DNA of 64,000 bases, from the NCBI RefSeq assembly GCF_004322705.1, contig NZ_SIZZ01000001.1:62001-126000 (forward strand). Reading direction: 5' to 3'. Below the pieces are notes generated by a model that saw nothing but the letters and a program-made list of their open reading frames with translations, was not told where the DNA came from and made no database searches. The DNA comes from Dyella terrae. Its GTDB lineage: Bacteria; Pseudomonadota; Gammaproteobacteria; Xanthomonadales; Rhodanobacteraceae. How positions within the stretch are numbered: the stretch's first letter is position 1; the number at the start of each line of letters is the position of its first letter. This document shows, one piece after another, positions 35,821-44,514 of this stretch. A program made the position numbers and the translations under genes.

Positions 35821-37026
35821 TCAGGCGTCGCGCAGAACGCGCTGCAAGGTGGCGAGGATGTGGTCAAACTCCTCGTCTGTCAGCCAGGGCGAGTTAGTAA
35901 TCGTCAGCGAGCGCGCAGCAAAGTCGCGGGCCTGAGGGAGTGCCGCCGACGGAACGATGTCGCGCAGATAGCCATAGTCTGGAAGGGCATGGATGAAGAG
36001 GCGGCTGACACCGAGGCCTGCGGTCCACAAATCCCTGAGCGCCGCGTCGCGCTTCTCCTGGCTGGGCATCAGCAACATCAGGAACGGCCAGACACCTTCG
36101 TTACCACGCGCGTCGCTGAAAACCGTCAGGCCGGGCAGGGGGCGCAAGGACGCAAGTCGACGCCAGGCTTGCTGGCGCGTCGTCTCCATGAACGGAGACA
36201 GGCGCGCGAGGGCATGCGCGCCGACGGATTGCCGCCAGCGGCCCAGGGGGTGCATGGGAATATCGATATCGAAATCGTCACCGACAGCCGCGACCGGATC
36301 GCCGGCGGCAAGCGCCTTGCGCAAGGGGCGTCCGTAGAACCACGACAGCAGCGACGGGCGATAGGCGAGCGTGTAGCCGAAGAGTTCCAGCGCGCGTTGC
36401 AGCGTCCAGCGCGCGCTCGGCCGGGCCAGCTTGCGGCTGTTTTCAGCGAAGGCCCGGCGTAGCGTCGCGTCCCGCGTCACCAGGATGCCGCCTTCGAAGG
36501 TGGTCAGGCCCTTGCCGACCGCGAGGCTGAAAAAGCCAGCATCGCCGCGAAGGCCGACGCTCTGGCCGAATTGCCTGGCGCCCAGTGCCTGCGCGGCATC
36601 TTCCAGGACATAGGCGCCGCAGGCGCGGGCGACATGCAGTGCCGCATCGACATCGGCGAGGCGGCCGCCCAGGTGCGTCGGCACGATCGCCAGGGTCTGG
36701 GCGCCGGCGAGCGAGGCGATCTGCTGGGCGTCCATATCGAAATGATCGGGGGCCAGGTCACATAAGCGAATCGTGAGGCCGGCGCGATGGATGGCCAGCG
36801 CCACCAACGGACACGTCCATGCCGGCACGATGACTTCATCGCGATCCGGGCGCAGTTGGTGCATGGCCTGCAGGGCGATCACCATCGCCGACGTCCCGGA
36901 GCACTCGAGCTGCACGCTCTCCACGCCAAGCCAAGTCGCCAGTGCGCGGTCGAAACCGCTCGCGCCGGGAAGCCAGTCACTCAGGCGCAGCGGCAGTCCG
37001 GCAGTGGGCGGCAGCTCGCGTGACAT
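35821..37026 (-). CDS. DegT/DnrJ/EryC1/StrS-family aminotransferase
   Basis: The 401-residue PLP enzyme has ECSGTSAMVIAL (phosphate site), VPAWTCPLVALAI, LEDAAQALGA with Asp143 for the pyridine nitrogen, and FSLAVGKGLTTFEGG with Lys172 as the Schiff-base lysine. Family members aminate keto-sugars and related ketones, often for surface polysaccharides or lipid modification. It is the last gene of a tight four-gene unit, 4 bases after a small transporter, and converges on the arginase-like gene with a 6-base gap. No sugar-nucleotide genes are adjacent, so a non-sugar ketone substrate is possible. Confidence 0.88.
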   Translation of the reverse strand: MSRELPPTAGLPLRLSDWLPGASGFDRALATWLGVESVQLECSGTSAMVIALQAMHQLRPDRDEVIVPAWTCPLVALAIHRAGLTIRLCDLAPDHFDMDAQQIASLAGAQTLAIVPTHLGGRLADVDAALHVARACGAYVLEDAAQALGARQFGQSVGLRGDAGFFSLAVGKGLTTFEGGILVTRDATLRRAFAENSRKLARPSARWTLQRALELFGYTLAYRPSLLSWFYGRPLRKALAAGDPVAAVGDDFDIDIPMHPLGRWRQSVGAHALARLSPFMETTRQQAWRRLASLRPLPGLTVFSDARGNEGVWPFLMLLMPSQEKRDAALRDLWTAGLGVSRLFIHALPDYGYLRDIVPSAALPQARDFAARSLTITNSPWLTDEEFDHILATLQRVLRDA

Positions 37027-37030
37027 GGCG

Positions 37031-37462
37031 TCAGTCTCCCGCGGCTACACCCAGGGCGCCCTTGGCTTCGGTCGGGGCGTCGTGCTCCGGATGCGAGCCG
37101 CTCTCGGCGAAGGCCAGGCAGACGATGCCGGCGACGATCACCAGCGCACCGGCCACGCGCGGCCAGGTCAGCGGTTCGTTGAACAGCCATACGGAGAACA
37201 ACATGACGCTGACCACCTCCAGGTGCGTGACCGCGAATGCGGGCCCGATCGGTGCATGCTTGAGTAGCGTCATCCATGTGAAAAAGTTGCCGATATAGCC
37301 AATCACCGCGATGTAGATCCACGGATGGCCGAACACGCGCACGATCCAGGCCCAGTTGGCCTCCGGCGGAAAGGCGTGGTTGCCGGCGTATTTGAAGGCC
37401 AGCTGCACGGCGGTGTCGAAGGCGACGAGGATCAGGAAGCCGAAGAAGTAAAAGCGCTTCAT
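37031..37462 (-). CDS. small EamA/SMR-type transporter subunit B
   Basis: The 143-residue protein has four predicted helices (about 4-24, 42-62, 70-90, 97-117) and a hydrophilic tail. FDTAVQLAFKYAG in helix 1 matches the homologous LDTIGQLAFKAA of the gene just upstream, so the two are a paralogous pair that may work as a heterodimer, as ArnE/ArnF do in flipping a lipid-linked sugar. ATG at 37462 is preferred to the frame end at 37492. Spacing is 4 bases on both sides. The substrate is probably the product of the surrounding pathway. Confidence 0.8.
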   Translation of the reverse strand: MKRFYFFGFLILVAFDTAVQLAFKYAGNHAFPPEANWAWIVRVFGHPWIYIAVIGYIGNFFTWMTLLKHAPIGPAFAVTHLEVVSVMLFSVWLFNEPLTWPRVAGALVIVAGIVCLAFAESGSHPEHDAPTEAKGALGVAAGD

Positions 37463-37466
37463 GCGA

Positions 37467-37832
37467 TCAGCCTCCTCCTGCCACGCCAACAATCGCCACG
37501 CCCAGCGTCACCAGCAGGATGCCTGTGACACGCATGGGCGTGAGCTTTTCGCGGAACAGGATGCGTCCGCCGATCATGATCACCACGATGTTGATCGAGC
37601 CCAGCAGCACGCCTTCGGACAGATCGACCAACGAAAGGAACGCGATCCACACCAGAAATTCGGCGGCATACGAGATGACGCCGACCCACAGCCACGGACG
37701 CGAGGCCATGTATTTCCAGCGTGCGATACCGTCACCTGCCTCGGGGTCGCCCGCCGCAGCCTTGAAGGCCAGCTGGCCGATGGTGTCGAGGGTGACGTTG
37801 AGCAACCAGAGGAAAACCGCGAGCGGACCCAC
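37467..37832 (-). CDS. small EamA/SMR-type transporter subunit A
   Basis: This is a 121-residue, four-helix membrane protein (helices at about 3-22, 48-68, 74-94, 99-118) of the small multidrug-resistance/EamA class. GTG at 37832 has AGGAGG 6 bases upstream, overlapping the hydrolase stop codon region, which decides the start. It pairs with the similar protein encoded directly downstream. Such pairs export or flip hydrophobic or lipid-linked compounds across the inner membrane. Confidence 0.8.
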   Translation of the reverse strand: MGPLAVFLWLLNVTLDTIGQLAFKAAAGDPEAGDGIARWKYMASRPWLWVGVISYAAEFLVWIAFLSLVDLSEGVLLGSINIVVIMIGGRILFREKLTPMRVTGILLVTLGVAIVGVAGGG

Positions 37833-37841
37833 CGAGCCTCC

Positions 37842-38681
37842 TCAGGCCGCTTCGCGCGCAGCAGGTTCGCAGGCCTGGGCGATCCGGCCGAAGAAATCGG
37901 CGGAGCGATCGATCAGGGTGCGGCGTTCACGGTCGATGGTGATCATGTGGTAGCTGTCTTCGAGCAACAGCATTTCTACGGGACCGGACACCGTGCTTTC
38001 GACCAGGCGCGCGTTGGCCATGCTGGCGATATCGTCTTCGGTGGCATGCGCGATCAGGCAGGGCGCGGTGACCTTGGGCAGGTCGCGGCGAACCACGGCA
38101 GCCATCTTGTACATCTCCGCCAGCGACGGCCACGGATTGCCGGGCAGGCCAGCTGCGGCGCTATCGCCGCCAAGCATGAGCGAGCTGATCTGCGCGCGGA
38201 TGCGCTCGTCGCGCAGGCCATAAGGCTCTGCCTCGTGGACCATCCATTTTTTGCCGATGCCCAGCTTGTCGATCAGCGGCAGCAGGAATGAGAACTTGCC
38301 GTACCAGGGCGTGGCCCAGCCGTCGTACTTGAACGTGGCGCCGTAAACGCCCACGCCCTGCACCCAGTCCGGGTGATCGGCGGCCAGCTTCAGCGCCAGC
38401 ACCGCACCCATCGAGAGACCGGCAACGAACAGCTGGTCGACTTCCTTGCGGAACTCGCGCGCAGCGGCCTCGACGCTGGCGTACCAGTCCTGCCAGTGGG
38501 TGGCGAGCAGGTCGGCGGCGTCGCCGCAGTGGCCGGCCAGCTGCATGCCGTAGACGCTGAATCCTGCGCGGTTGAGACCCTTGCCGACCAGGCGCATTTC
38601 GGCAGGCGTGCCGGTGAGGCCGTGGATCAGCAGGACGCCGCTACGGCCGCCTTCGAAGCGGAACTCGACGTTCTGGATCAC
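37842..38681 (-). CDS. alpha/beta hydrolase (carboxylesterase/monoacylglycerol lipase type)
   Basis: The 279-residue cytosolic hydrolase has the oxyanion segment LLIHGLTGTPAEMR, the nucleophile elbow AGLSMGAV with Ser90, an acid in HATEDDIAS and the histidine in EDSYHMITIDRER. This pattern matches Est30-type carboxylesterases that cut short or medium acyl esters. The frame opens with GTG at 38681. It is first in the unit with the two small transporters and the aminotransferase, 9 bases before the next start. It might release or proofread the acyl product. Confidence 0.85.
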   Translation of the reverse strand: MIQNVEFRFEGGRSGVLLIHGLTGTPAEMRLVGKGLNRAGFSVYGMQLAGHCGDAADLLATHWQDWYASVEAAAREFRKEVDQLFVAGLSMGAVLALKLAADHPDWVQGVGVYGATFKYDGWATPWYGKFSFLLPLIDKLGIGKKWMVHEAEPYGLRDERIRAQISSLMLGGDSAAAGLPGNPWPSLAEMYKMAAVVRRDLPKVTAPCLIAHATEDDIASMANARLVESTVSGPVEMLLLEDSYHMITIDRERRTLIDRSADFFGRIAQACEPAAREAA

Positions 38682-38812
38682 AATGGGGCACTCACGCAGG
38701 ATTTGGCGGCAGACAATACGACAGAAAACATGGGGTCACGCGCATCTTGAGACAGTGACCCAAGTCTGGCGGGCGTCGCTTTCCAAAAACTTTCGGTGGG
38801 CTGAAGCTGGCT

Positions 38813-39295
38813 TCAGCGGCCGTGGAACTGGGTCGTCCCGATCGAAATGCCCACGCCGCCGGTGGGATGGGTGCAGCTTCCGAACCGCTGGCTCAGGTTG
38901 ACCTCGCCCATGCCGTACGTGCCTGAGTTCCAATGGCTGCCGGACTGCACGCCCATGCCAACGCTGCCGTGGATCTGGGGCTGGTTGTAAGTGGCGTCAT
39001 CGCAACCCTGGCGCGCCGCTGCCTCGTAATCGGCGCGGGTGCGGCCGCTTGTGTCGCCGTAATAGACGCCCGGGGCCGGCCGGACGGGAGCGGCGGCCGC
39101 GGCACTGGGGCGGGTCGTCGTCGATGGGTTGGCCGGTTTCACATCGACCGCAGTAACGGCAGGGGCACTGGTACTCGTGGACGCCGGCACGCTGCCAGGC
39201 GGCAGTTTAAGGTTCAGTGGTGTCGTCGATTGCGCGTGGGTGCTCGCCATGACGAGAAGCAGGGCGGGAAAGGCGAGGCGTTGCAGGGTGTTCAT
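38813..39295 (-). CDS. exported protein of unknown function (160 aa)
   Basis: MNTLQRLAFPALLLVMASTHAQ is a clear signal peptide. The mature part has an Ala/Thr/Pro/Ser-rich linker (about 25-75), then a small domain with YYGDTSGRTRADYEAAARQGCDDA and a Gly-rich C terminus (GSVGMGVQSGSHWNSGTYGMG). Two cysteines (one in GCDDA, one in GSCTHP) could pair. ATG at 39295 is chosen as the signal-peptide start. I do not recognise a family. It is single, between the hydrolase gene and lplA. Confidence 0.7.
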   Translation of the reverse strand: MNTLQRLAFPALLLVMASTHAQSTTPLNLKLPPGSVPASTSTSAPAVTAVDVKPANPSTTTRPSAAAAAPVRPAPGVYYGDTSGRTRADYEAAARQGCDDATYNQPQIHGSVGMGVQSGSHWNSGTYGMGEVNLSQRFGSCTHPTGGVGISIGTTQFHGR

Positions 39296-39396
39296 GAAAA
39301 CTCCGGGGCAGCATGTCCGGAAACGGCTGGCGCCAGCGGACGTGCACAACGTGATGCTGGTTCGACGCAATGGCGCACTGCAAGTTCCCTGCGCGT

Positions 39397-40173
39397 TCAT
39401 GCGACTTCGCCCGTCCACGCGGCCGTAGCGAATTTTGCCCGTGCCAATTCACCGGCACGATCGAGTTCGGTAGAGCGCAGCGCATCGTCCTTCAGTCCAT
39501 AGCGGCGACGAAAGACGTCGATCATGCGCTGGATGATTGCATCGCGCGGAAGCCCGGTCTGGCTGCGCAAGGGATCAACGCGCTTGGCCGCGCTCGCGGT
39601 GCCCTTGTCCGAAAGCTTCTCGCGACCAATGCGCAGCACGTCTAGCATTTTCCCGGCATCGATGTCGTAAGCCATCGTCACATGATGCAGGACGGCATTG
39701 CCCCGTCGCGCTTGCGCCGCGCCGGCGATCTTGCCGCCGGCGGAGGTGATGTCGTTCAGCGGCTGATACCACGCGCGTATGCCCAGCTCACCCAGCGCGT
39801 CGATGACCCAGGCATCCATCAACTCATAGGATTGCTGGAATGACATCCCCTCGACCAGCGAAAGCGGTGCATAAATCGAATAGGTAATGGTGTTGCCCGG
39901 CTCGATGAACATGGCGCCGCCACCGCTGATGCGCCGCACGACGGTGATGCCGTGACGCTCGGCAGCGAGGCTGTCCACTTCATTGCGCAAGGATTGAAAT
40001 CGACCGATCACTACGGCTGACGTTGCCCATTCCCACACCCGGATCGTGGGTGGGCGCTGACCCGATGCGACCTCGTCGGTCAGCACTTCATCCAGTGCCA
40101 TGTGAAGCGATGGCGCTTGGGGTTCGGTGTGGATCAGGTGCCAGTCGTGATCGCTCCAGTGCGTGCGAATCAT
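39397..40173 (-). CDS. lplA: lipoate--protein ligase A, catalytic subunit
   Basis: The 258-residue protein is the catalytic domain of a BPL/LplA/LipB-fold ligase, with IRVWEWATSAVVIGRFQ, VVRRISGGGAMFIEPGNTI and the nucleophilic-lysine block ITSAGGKIAGAAQARRG. It should activate lipoate with ATP and attach it to E2 or H proteins. It lacks the C-terminal accessory domain found in E. coli LplA. That domain is encoded separately just upstream, with an ATGA overlap between the two genes. Confidence 0.88.
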   Translation of the reverse strand: MIRTHWSDHDWHLIHTEPQAPSLHMALDEVLTDEVASGQRPPTIRVWEWATSAVVIGRFQSLRNEVDSLAAERHGITVVRRISGGGAMFIEPGNTITYSIYAPLSLVEGMSFQQSYELMDAWVIDALGELGIRAWYQPLNDITSAGGKIAGAAQARRGNAVLHHVTMAYDIDAGKMLDVLRIGREKLSDKGTASAAKRVDPLRSQTGLPRDAIIQRMIDVFRRRYGLKDDALRSTELDRAGELARAKFATAAWTGEVA

Positions 40174-40460
40174 GCGGCGGCCTCCGGATGCAGGGCCCGT
40201 CGCACCGCGACCGCGATGGCCTCGGGCGAGATGCCGTACATCAGCACGTCGGCCGCCAGGGCTTGCTGGATCGTCATGGCCAATGCCTGTTCGCCCGCGC
40301 TCGCCGGTTGCCCTTCGAGCGCTGCATTGATGGCATCCAGGGCGGTGTCGGGCTCGAGGAAAAAGTCACCGCTCACCTGCACCTGCTGCAGGCGACCGAC
40401 GTGAACCTCAAGGTCCACCACCACCAATTTTCCGCCGGGCATTTTGTATTCGCCGTGCAT
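40170..40460 (-). CDS. lipoate ligase C-terminal domain protein (LplB-like)
   Basis: The 96-residue protein matches the small C-terminal accessory domain of lipoate ligases: YKMPGGKLVVVDLEVHVGRL, QVSGDFFLEPD and a helical tail. In Thermoplasma acidophilum the same split exists, and both LplA and LplB are needed for lipoyl-AMP formation. Its stop codon overlaps the lplA start as ATGA, so the two are made together. This is a family-based inference supported by the gene pair. Confidence 0.82.
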   Translation of the reverse strand: MHGEYKMPGGKLVVVDLEVHVGRLQQVQVSGDFFLEPDTALDAINAALEGQPASAGEQALAMTIQQALAADVLMYGISPEAIAVAVRRALHPEAAA

Positions 40461-40540
40461 CGCGGTGCCTCGAAGAGAGCTCCACGTATGATTTCACGGT
40501 TTGTGATTCGGGAGGTTATTCGCCGGTGAAACCGCATAAG

Positions 40541-40573
40541 GAAAGGGCGTGATCGCTTGTCGCAACCACGCCC
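40541..40573 (-). terminator. terminator after parC
   Basis: GGGCGTG (40545-40551) and CACGCCC (40567-40573) form a 7-bp stem with a 15-base loop. On the minus strand it is followed by TTTCCTT, a weak T tract. It lies about 30 bases after the parC stop codon and separates parC from the lipoate ligase pair. Confidence 0.5.
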
Positions 40574-40599
40574 CCGGGTTCACCGCTCGATGCGCGTTG

Positions 40600-42840
40600 T
40601 CACGCTGTCGTTTCGATCCGTTCAACGCGGCGCAGGCCACGCGGCAGCACCCCACCGCGCGTGGCGCGATTGCCCCCGAATTCAACCAGGTCGGACCAGC
40701 GCAGGGTCAGCTTGCGCTGGCCGGCATAGAGCGTCACTTCACCCTTGCCTTCGGTGACGACGGCGACGCCAGCGACGCGCTCATCGCCGGAGCCAAGCTT
40801 GGCCTTCGGAATTTCGATCAGCTTGTTGCCCTTGCCCTTGTCGAGTTCGGGCAATTCGGCGACCGAGAACATCAGCAGGTGGCCTTCCGTTGTGACGACC
40901 ACGATGCGGTCGCGTGCCGGATCGGCGCTGACCTGAGGCGTGAGCACGCGTGCACCGTCGGAGAGGCTGATGATCTGCTTGCCGGCCTTGTTGCGACCCG
41001 TCAGCGCTTCGAAGCGGGTGACGAAGCCGTAGCCGAAGTCGGTGGCGAGGATCAGGCGCGTGTCGTTGTCGCCGGCGGTCAGTGCATCGAAGCTGGCGCC
41101 GCTCGGCGGGCTGAAGCGACCGGTGAGCGGCTCGCCGTTGCCACGGGCCGACGGAAGCGTGTGTGCGGGCGTCGAGTAACTGCGGCCGGTCGAGTCGATG
41201 ACCGCGACCTGTTGCGTCGTACGCGCCTTGACCGCCGCGAGGAGGCTGTCGCCTTCGCGATAGTTGAGGCCTTCGGCATCGACGTCGTGGCCCTTGGCAG
41301 CACGGATCCAGCCCTTCTGGCTCAGCACCACGGTGACCGGCTCGCTGGCGACCAGCGCGCTTTCGTCGAGCGCCTGCGCGGCATCGCGCTGCACCAGCGG
41401 CGAGCGGCGATCGTCGCCGTACTTGGCGGCGTCGGCGCGCAGTTCTTCCTTGATCAGCCCCTTGAGCTTGGCCGGCGACTTGAGCAGGACATTGATGCGT
41501 GCGCGCTCTTCTTCCAGCTGATCGCGCTCGGCATTGATCTTCATCTCTTCCAGGCGAGCCAACTGGCGCAGCTTGGTTTCGAGGATGTAGTCAGTCTGCT
41601 CTTCGCTGAGCCTGAAGCGCGCCATCAGCACTTGCCTGGGCTCGTCTTCGGTACGGACGATGCGGATCACCTCATCGAGATTGAGGTAGGCAATGCGCAG
41701 ACCTTCCAACAGGTGCAGGCGACGTTCGACCTTGGCCAGACGATGTTCAAGGCGACGCGTGACCGTGGCGGTACGGAAGCTCAGCCACTCGGAGAGGATG
41801 CGCTTGAGGTCCTTGACCTGCGGGCGACCGTCCAGGCCGATCATGTTGAGGTTGACGCGGAAGCTCTTCTCGAGATCCGTCGTCGCGAACAGGTGCTGCA
41901 TCACTTCAGCCGCATCGACGCGGTTGGAACGCGGCACCACCACCAGGCGGATCGGGTTTTCGTGATCGGACTCGTCGCGCAGGTCTTCGACCATCGGCAG
42001 CTTCTTCGCGCGCATCTGCGCGGCGATCTGCTCGAGGATCTTCGACGGGCTTACCTGGTGCGGCAGCGCGGTGATGACGATGTTGCCGTCGTCGACGTGA
42101 TACACGGCGCGGGCACGCAGCGAACCATTGCCGGTCTGGTAGATCGCCAGCAGCTCCTTGCGTGGCGTGATGATTTCCGCTTCGGTCGGATAGTCCGGAC
42201 CCTGGATGTGTTCGCACAGGTCGGCGACGGTGGCATCCGGGTCGTCGAGGAGGCGAATGCAGGCACTGCTGACTTCGCGAAGATTGTGCGGCGGAATGTC
42301 GGTGGCCATGCCCACGGCAATGCCCATCGAACCATTGAGCAGCACATGCGGCACGCGCGCCGGCAGCCAGCTGGGTTCTTCCAGCGTGCCGTCGAAGTTG
42401 GCGACCCAGTCGACCGTGCCCTGGCCCAGCTCACCCAGCAGCGCTTCGGCGATAGGGCTGAGCTTGGACTCGGTGTAACGCATCGCCGCGAAGCTCTTGG
42501 GGTCGTCCGGCGAACCGAAGTTGCCCTGGCCATCGACCAGCGGATAGCGATACGAAAACGGCTGCGCCATCAGCACCATGGCCTCGTAGCACGAGGTATC
42601 GCCATGCGGATGGAATTTGCCGATCACGTCACCGATGGTGCGCGCGGACTTCTTGGGCTTGGACGTGGCAGCCAGCCCCAGCTCGCTCATCGCGTAGATG
42701 ATGCGGCGCTGGACGGGCTTGAGACCGTCGCCCACGAAGGGCAGGGCACGGTCCAGCACGACGTACATGGAGTAGTCGAGGTACGCCCGTTCGGCGTACT
42801 CCTTGAGCGGGATCTGTTCGTAATTGGCTTGCAGATTCAT
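40600..42840 (-). CDS. parC: DNA topoisomerase IV subunit A
   Basis: ParC with ParE decatenates daughter chromosomes. The 746-residue protein has the breakage-reunion domain with active Tyr122 in AAMRYTES, and six C-terminal beta-propeller blades. [18 protein letters not shown] and [15 protein letters not shown] identify it. In the quinolone-resistance region, Thr82 stands where E. coli has Ser80, while Glu86 (E. coli Glu84) is kept. Length and start are normal. parE is not adjacent. Confidence 0.97.
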   Translation of the reverse strand: MNLQANYEQIPLKEYAERAYLDYSMYVVLDRALPFVGDGLKPVQRRIIYAMSELGLAATSKPKKSARTIGDVIGKFHPHGDTSCYEAMVLMAQPFSYRYPLVDGQGNFGSPDDPKSFAAMRYTESKLSPIAEALLGELGQGTVDWVANFDGTLEEPSWLPARVPHVLLNGSMGIAVGMATDIPPHNLREVSSACIRLLDDPDATVADLCEHIQGPDYPTEAEIITPRKELLAIYQTGNGSLRARAVYHVDDGNIVITALPHQVSPSKILEQIAAQMRAKKLPMVEDLRDESDHENPIRLVVVPRSNRVDAAEVMQHLFATTDLEKSFRVNLNMIGLDGRPQVKDLKRILSEWLSFRTATVTRRLEHRLAKVERRLHLLEGLRIAYLNLDEVIRIVRTEDEPRQVLMARFRLSEEQTDYILETKLRQLARLEEMKINAERDQLEEERARINVLLKSPAKLKGLIKEELRADAAKYGDDRRSPLVQRDAAQALDESALVASEPVTVVLSQKGWIRAAKGHDVDAEGLNYREGDSLLAAVKARTTQQVAVIDSTGRSYSTPAHTLPSARGNGEPLTGRFSPPSGASFDALTAGDNDTRLILATDFGYGFVTRFEALTGRNKAGKQIISLSDGARVLTPQVSADPARDRIVVVTTEGHLLMFSVAELPELDKGKGNKLIEIPKAKLGSGDERVAGVAVVTEGKGEVTLYAGQRKLTLRWSDLVEFGGNRATRGGVLPRGLRRVERIETTA

Positions 42841-43203
42841 GCGGTTACGTCAGTTTGGCGGGCGCCGGAGGGGCGCTTAACCGGACGATGGTGCCAGATT
42901 GGGGCGGTGGGGGACAGCGGTCGGTCTCACGGAAGACGTGCCGGACGCGAGACTTGTTTGGAAAGGGAGAGAGTTACCCGGATGCGCAGACCACCCATTC
43001 AGGACGGGTGGCGTTCTTGCCCGCTTTTGAGATCGCTCCGATTCCTGCGGCGCAGTCGTGCTGGCGAACATGGAAAAGACGGACGGGTGCGCCGCAAGCT
43101 TTGGGCGCCGCGCTGCTGGAAAACGGTCGGCTAAGCCGCTGACGACCTGTCTGTCCTGTCGCGACTGACGTCGCTTCCGCCACTTTCCCAGGAAGGCAAT
43201 CAA
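42841..43203. other. divergent intergenic region parC / LPMO
   Basis: About 360 bases lie between two divergent starts. I see no convincing gene. A short hairpin CCACCC...GGGTGG is near 42987-43010. AGGAAGG 8 bases before the LPMO start is a good ribosome site. Promoters for both genes must lie here, but no clear hexamer pair stands out. Confidence 0.5.
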
Positions 43204-44457
43204 GTGAAAATCCAACACGCAGGGTCCGCCGCATTGGCAGCGGGTTTGTTCGCTGCCGTGGCAGGTACTGCCCAGGCCCACGGTGCGGTCGAGTTTCCCA
43301 TCGCCCGCCAGTTGCAATGCCTCAATGATGGCGGCTTCTGGTGGCCCGCCGACGGTTCGGGCGTGCCCAATGCCGCCTGCCGCGCAGCATTCCAGCGCTC
43401 GGGCAATTACCCGTTCACGCAGTATCACGAAGTGGCCGCCCTTACCCAGGACTATCGCAATCCGCTCGCGGTGCGACGCCAGGTGCCGGACGGTGCGTTG
43501 TGTTCGGCCGGAGACGCGAAGAAAGCCGGTCTCGACGCCGTCAGTTCGGCGTGGCACAAGACGCCGATCACGCTGGAGAACGGCAAGTTCCGCATGCTGT
43601 TGCTCGCCACGGCCCCGCACAACCCGTCGTATGTCGAGATCTACCTGAGCCGCCCCGGTTACTCCGCCGCACGAAGTGCTTTGCGCTGGGACGATCTGGA
43701 CCTGATCCATCAGGCATCGGCACCGATGCCTGAAACCATTGGTGGCAAGAAGTACTACGTCTATGACGTGCCGGTGCCGGCAGGGCGCAGGGGGGATGCC
43801 GTGGTCTACACCCGCTGGCAGCGCGAGGATCCGGCCGGCGAAGGGTTCTACAACTGCAGCGACGTGACCTTTGAAGGCGGCGGTACCGTGCCGACGTTTC
43901 CCTGGCACGAGTGGGGCTACTTCCTTGGCCAGGGCTTTGCACCCAAAGCGGGTGAGACGGTGCAGTTCCGCGTGCTCGGACCCAGCCTGTCCGGCAAGGA
44001 GCTGGTAACCGAAAGCATCGCCGTGACGCCGGACAATGCAGCCAGCCATCGCTGGGCGCTCGAACTCGGTGCGCGACTGAACGGCATCCATGGCGAGCAG
44101 GTTCGCGTCGGCGTACGCCACGGCGATGACATCCATCTGGACACGCGCAACGTGCAGGCCAACCAGGTGTTCCTGAAGGACAAGGACAGCAGCGTGTCCA
44201 TGTCGATCCTTTCCGACGACGTGCCGCCGGTGAAACCCGAGCCCCCGGTGACGCCGCCCGGCGACTATCCGAAGTGGCCCGCAGGCATCGGCCAGTATCA
44301 GTCAGGCGACATCGTGGAAGGCGTTGACGGAAAGTTGTGGCAGTGCAAGCCCTTCCCGCATGGCGCGTGGTGCAACATCAACGCGTGGGCGTATACGCCC
44401 GGTGGCAAGGATGTGCCGCCGGCCGAGGATCAGCGGGCCTGGCGCCTGGCGGAGTAG
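43204..44457 (+). CDS. lytic polysaccharide monooxygenase (AA10) with chitin-binding modules
   Basis: The secreted copper enzyme cuts chitin or cellulose oxidatively. The signal peptide ends AQA before His26, which becomes the N-terminal copper ligand. His139 in ATAPHNPSYVEIYLSRPGY is the second ligand and Phe223 in NCSDVTF the axial residue, completing the histidine brace. A GbpA-like middle domain (about 235-340) and a C-terminal CBM5/12 chitin-binding module (YPKWPAGIGQYQSGDIV, WNINAWAY-like) follow. The start is GTG with AGGAAGG upstream. At 417 residues it resembles multi-modular GbpA-type chitin-active enzymes. Confidence 0.92.
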   Translation: MKIQHAGSAALAAGLFAAVAGTAQAHGAVEFPIARQLQCLNDGGFWWPADGSGVPNAACRAAFQRSGNYPFTQYHEVAALTQDYRNPLAVRRQVPDGALCSAGDAKKAGLDAVSSAWHKTPITLENGKFRMLLLATAPHNPSYVEIYLSRPGYSAARSALRWDDLDLIHQASAPMPETIGGKKYYVYDVPVPAGRRGDAVVYTRWQREDPAGEGFYNCSDVTFEGGGTVPTFPWHEWGYFLGQGFAPKAGETVQFRVLGPSLSGKELVTESIAVTPDNAASHRWALELGARLNGIHGEQVRVGVRHGDDIHLDTRNVQANQVFLKDKDSSVSMSILSDDVPPVKPEPPVTPPGDYPKWPAGIGQYQSGDIVEGVDGKLWQCKPFPHGAWCNINAWAYTPGGKDVPPAEDQRAWRLAE

Positions 44458-44465
44458 GCATCACC

Positions 44466-44500
44466 CACTGGCGGTCGCCCGCGTTGGGCGGCTGCCAGTG
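44466..44500. terminator. bidirectional hairpin between LPMO and GumN genes
   Basis: CACTGGC (44466-44472) pairs with GCCAGTG (44494-44500), and an inner GCCC/GGGC stem lies within. It sits between two convergent stop codons (44457, 44515). No T run is present. Confidence 0.5.
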
Positions 44501-44514
44501 CGCCGGCAACCCGA

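Noticed and set aside
40549-43134. 861-codon open frame on the plus strand opposite parC
   Set aside because: The composition is that of a mirror frame of parC and no recognisable motif is present. parC itself is certain.
42855-43142. 95-codon plus-strand frame in the parC/LPMO gap
   Set aside because: No ribosome site, no motif and a composition like background. The region is better read as divergent regulatory DNA.
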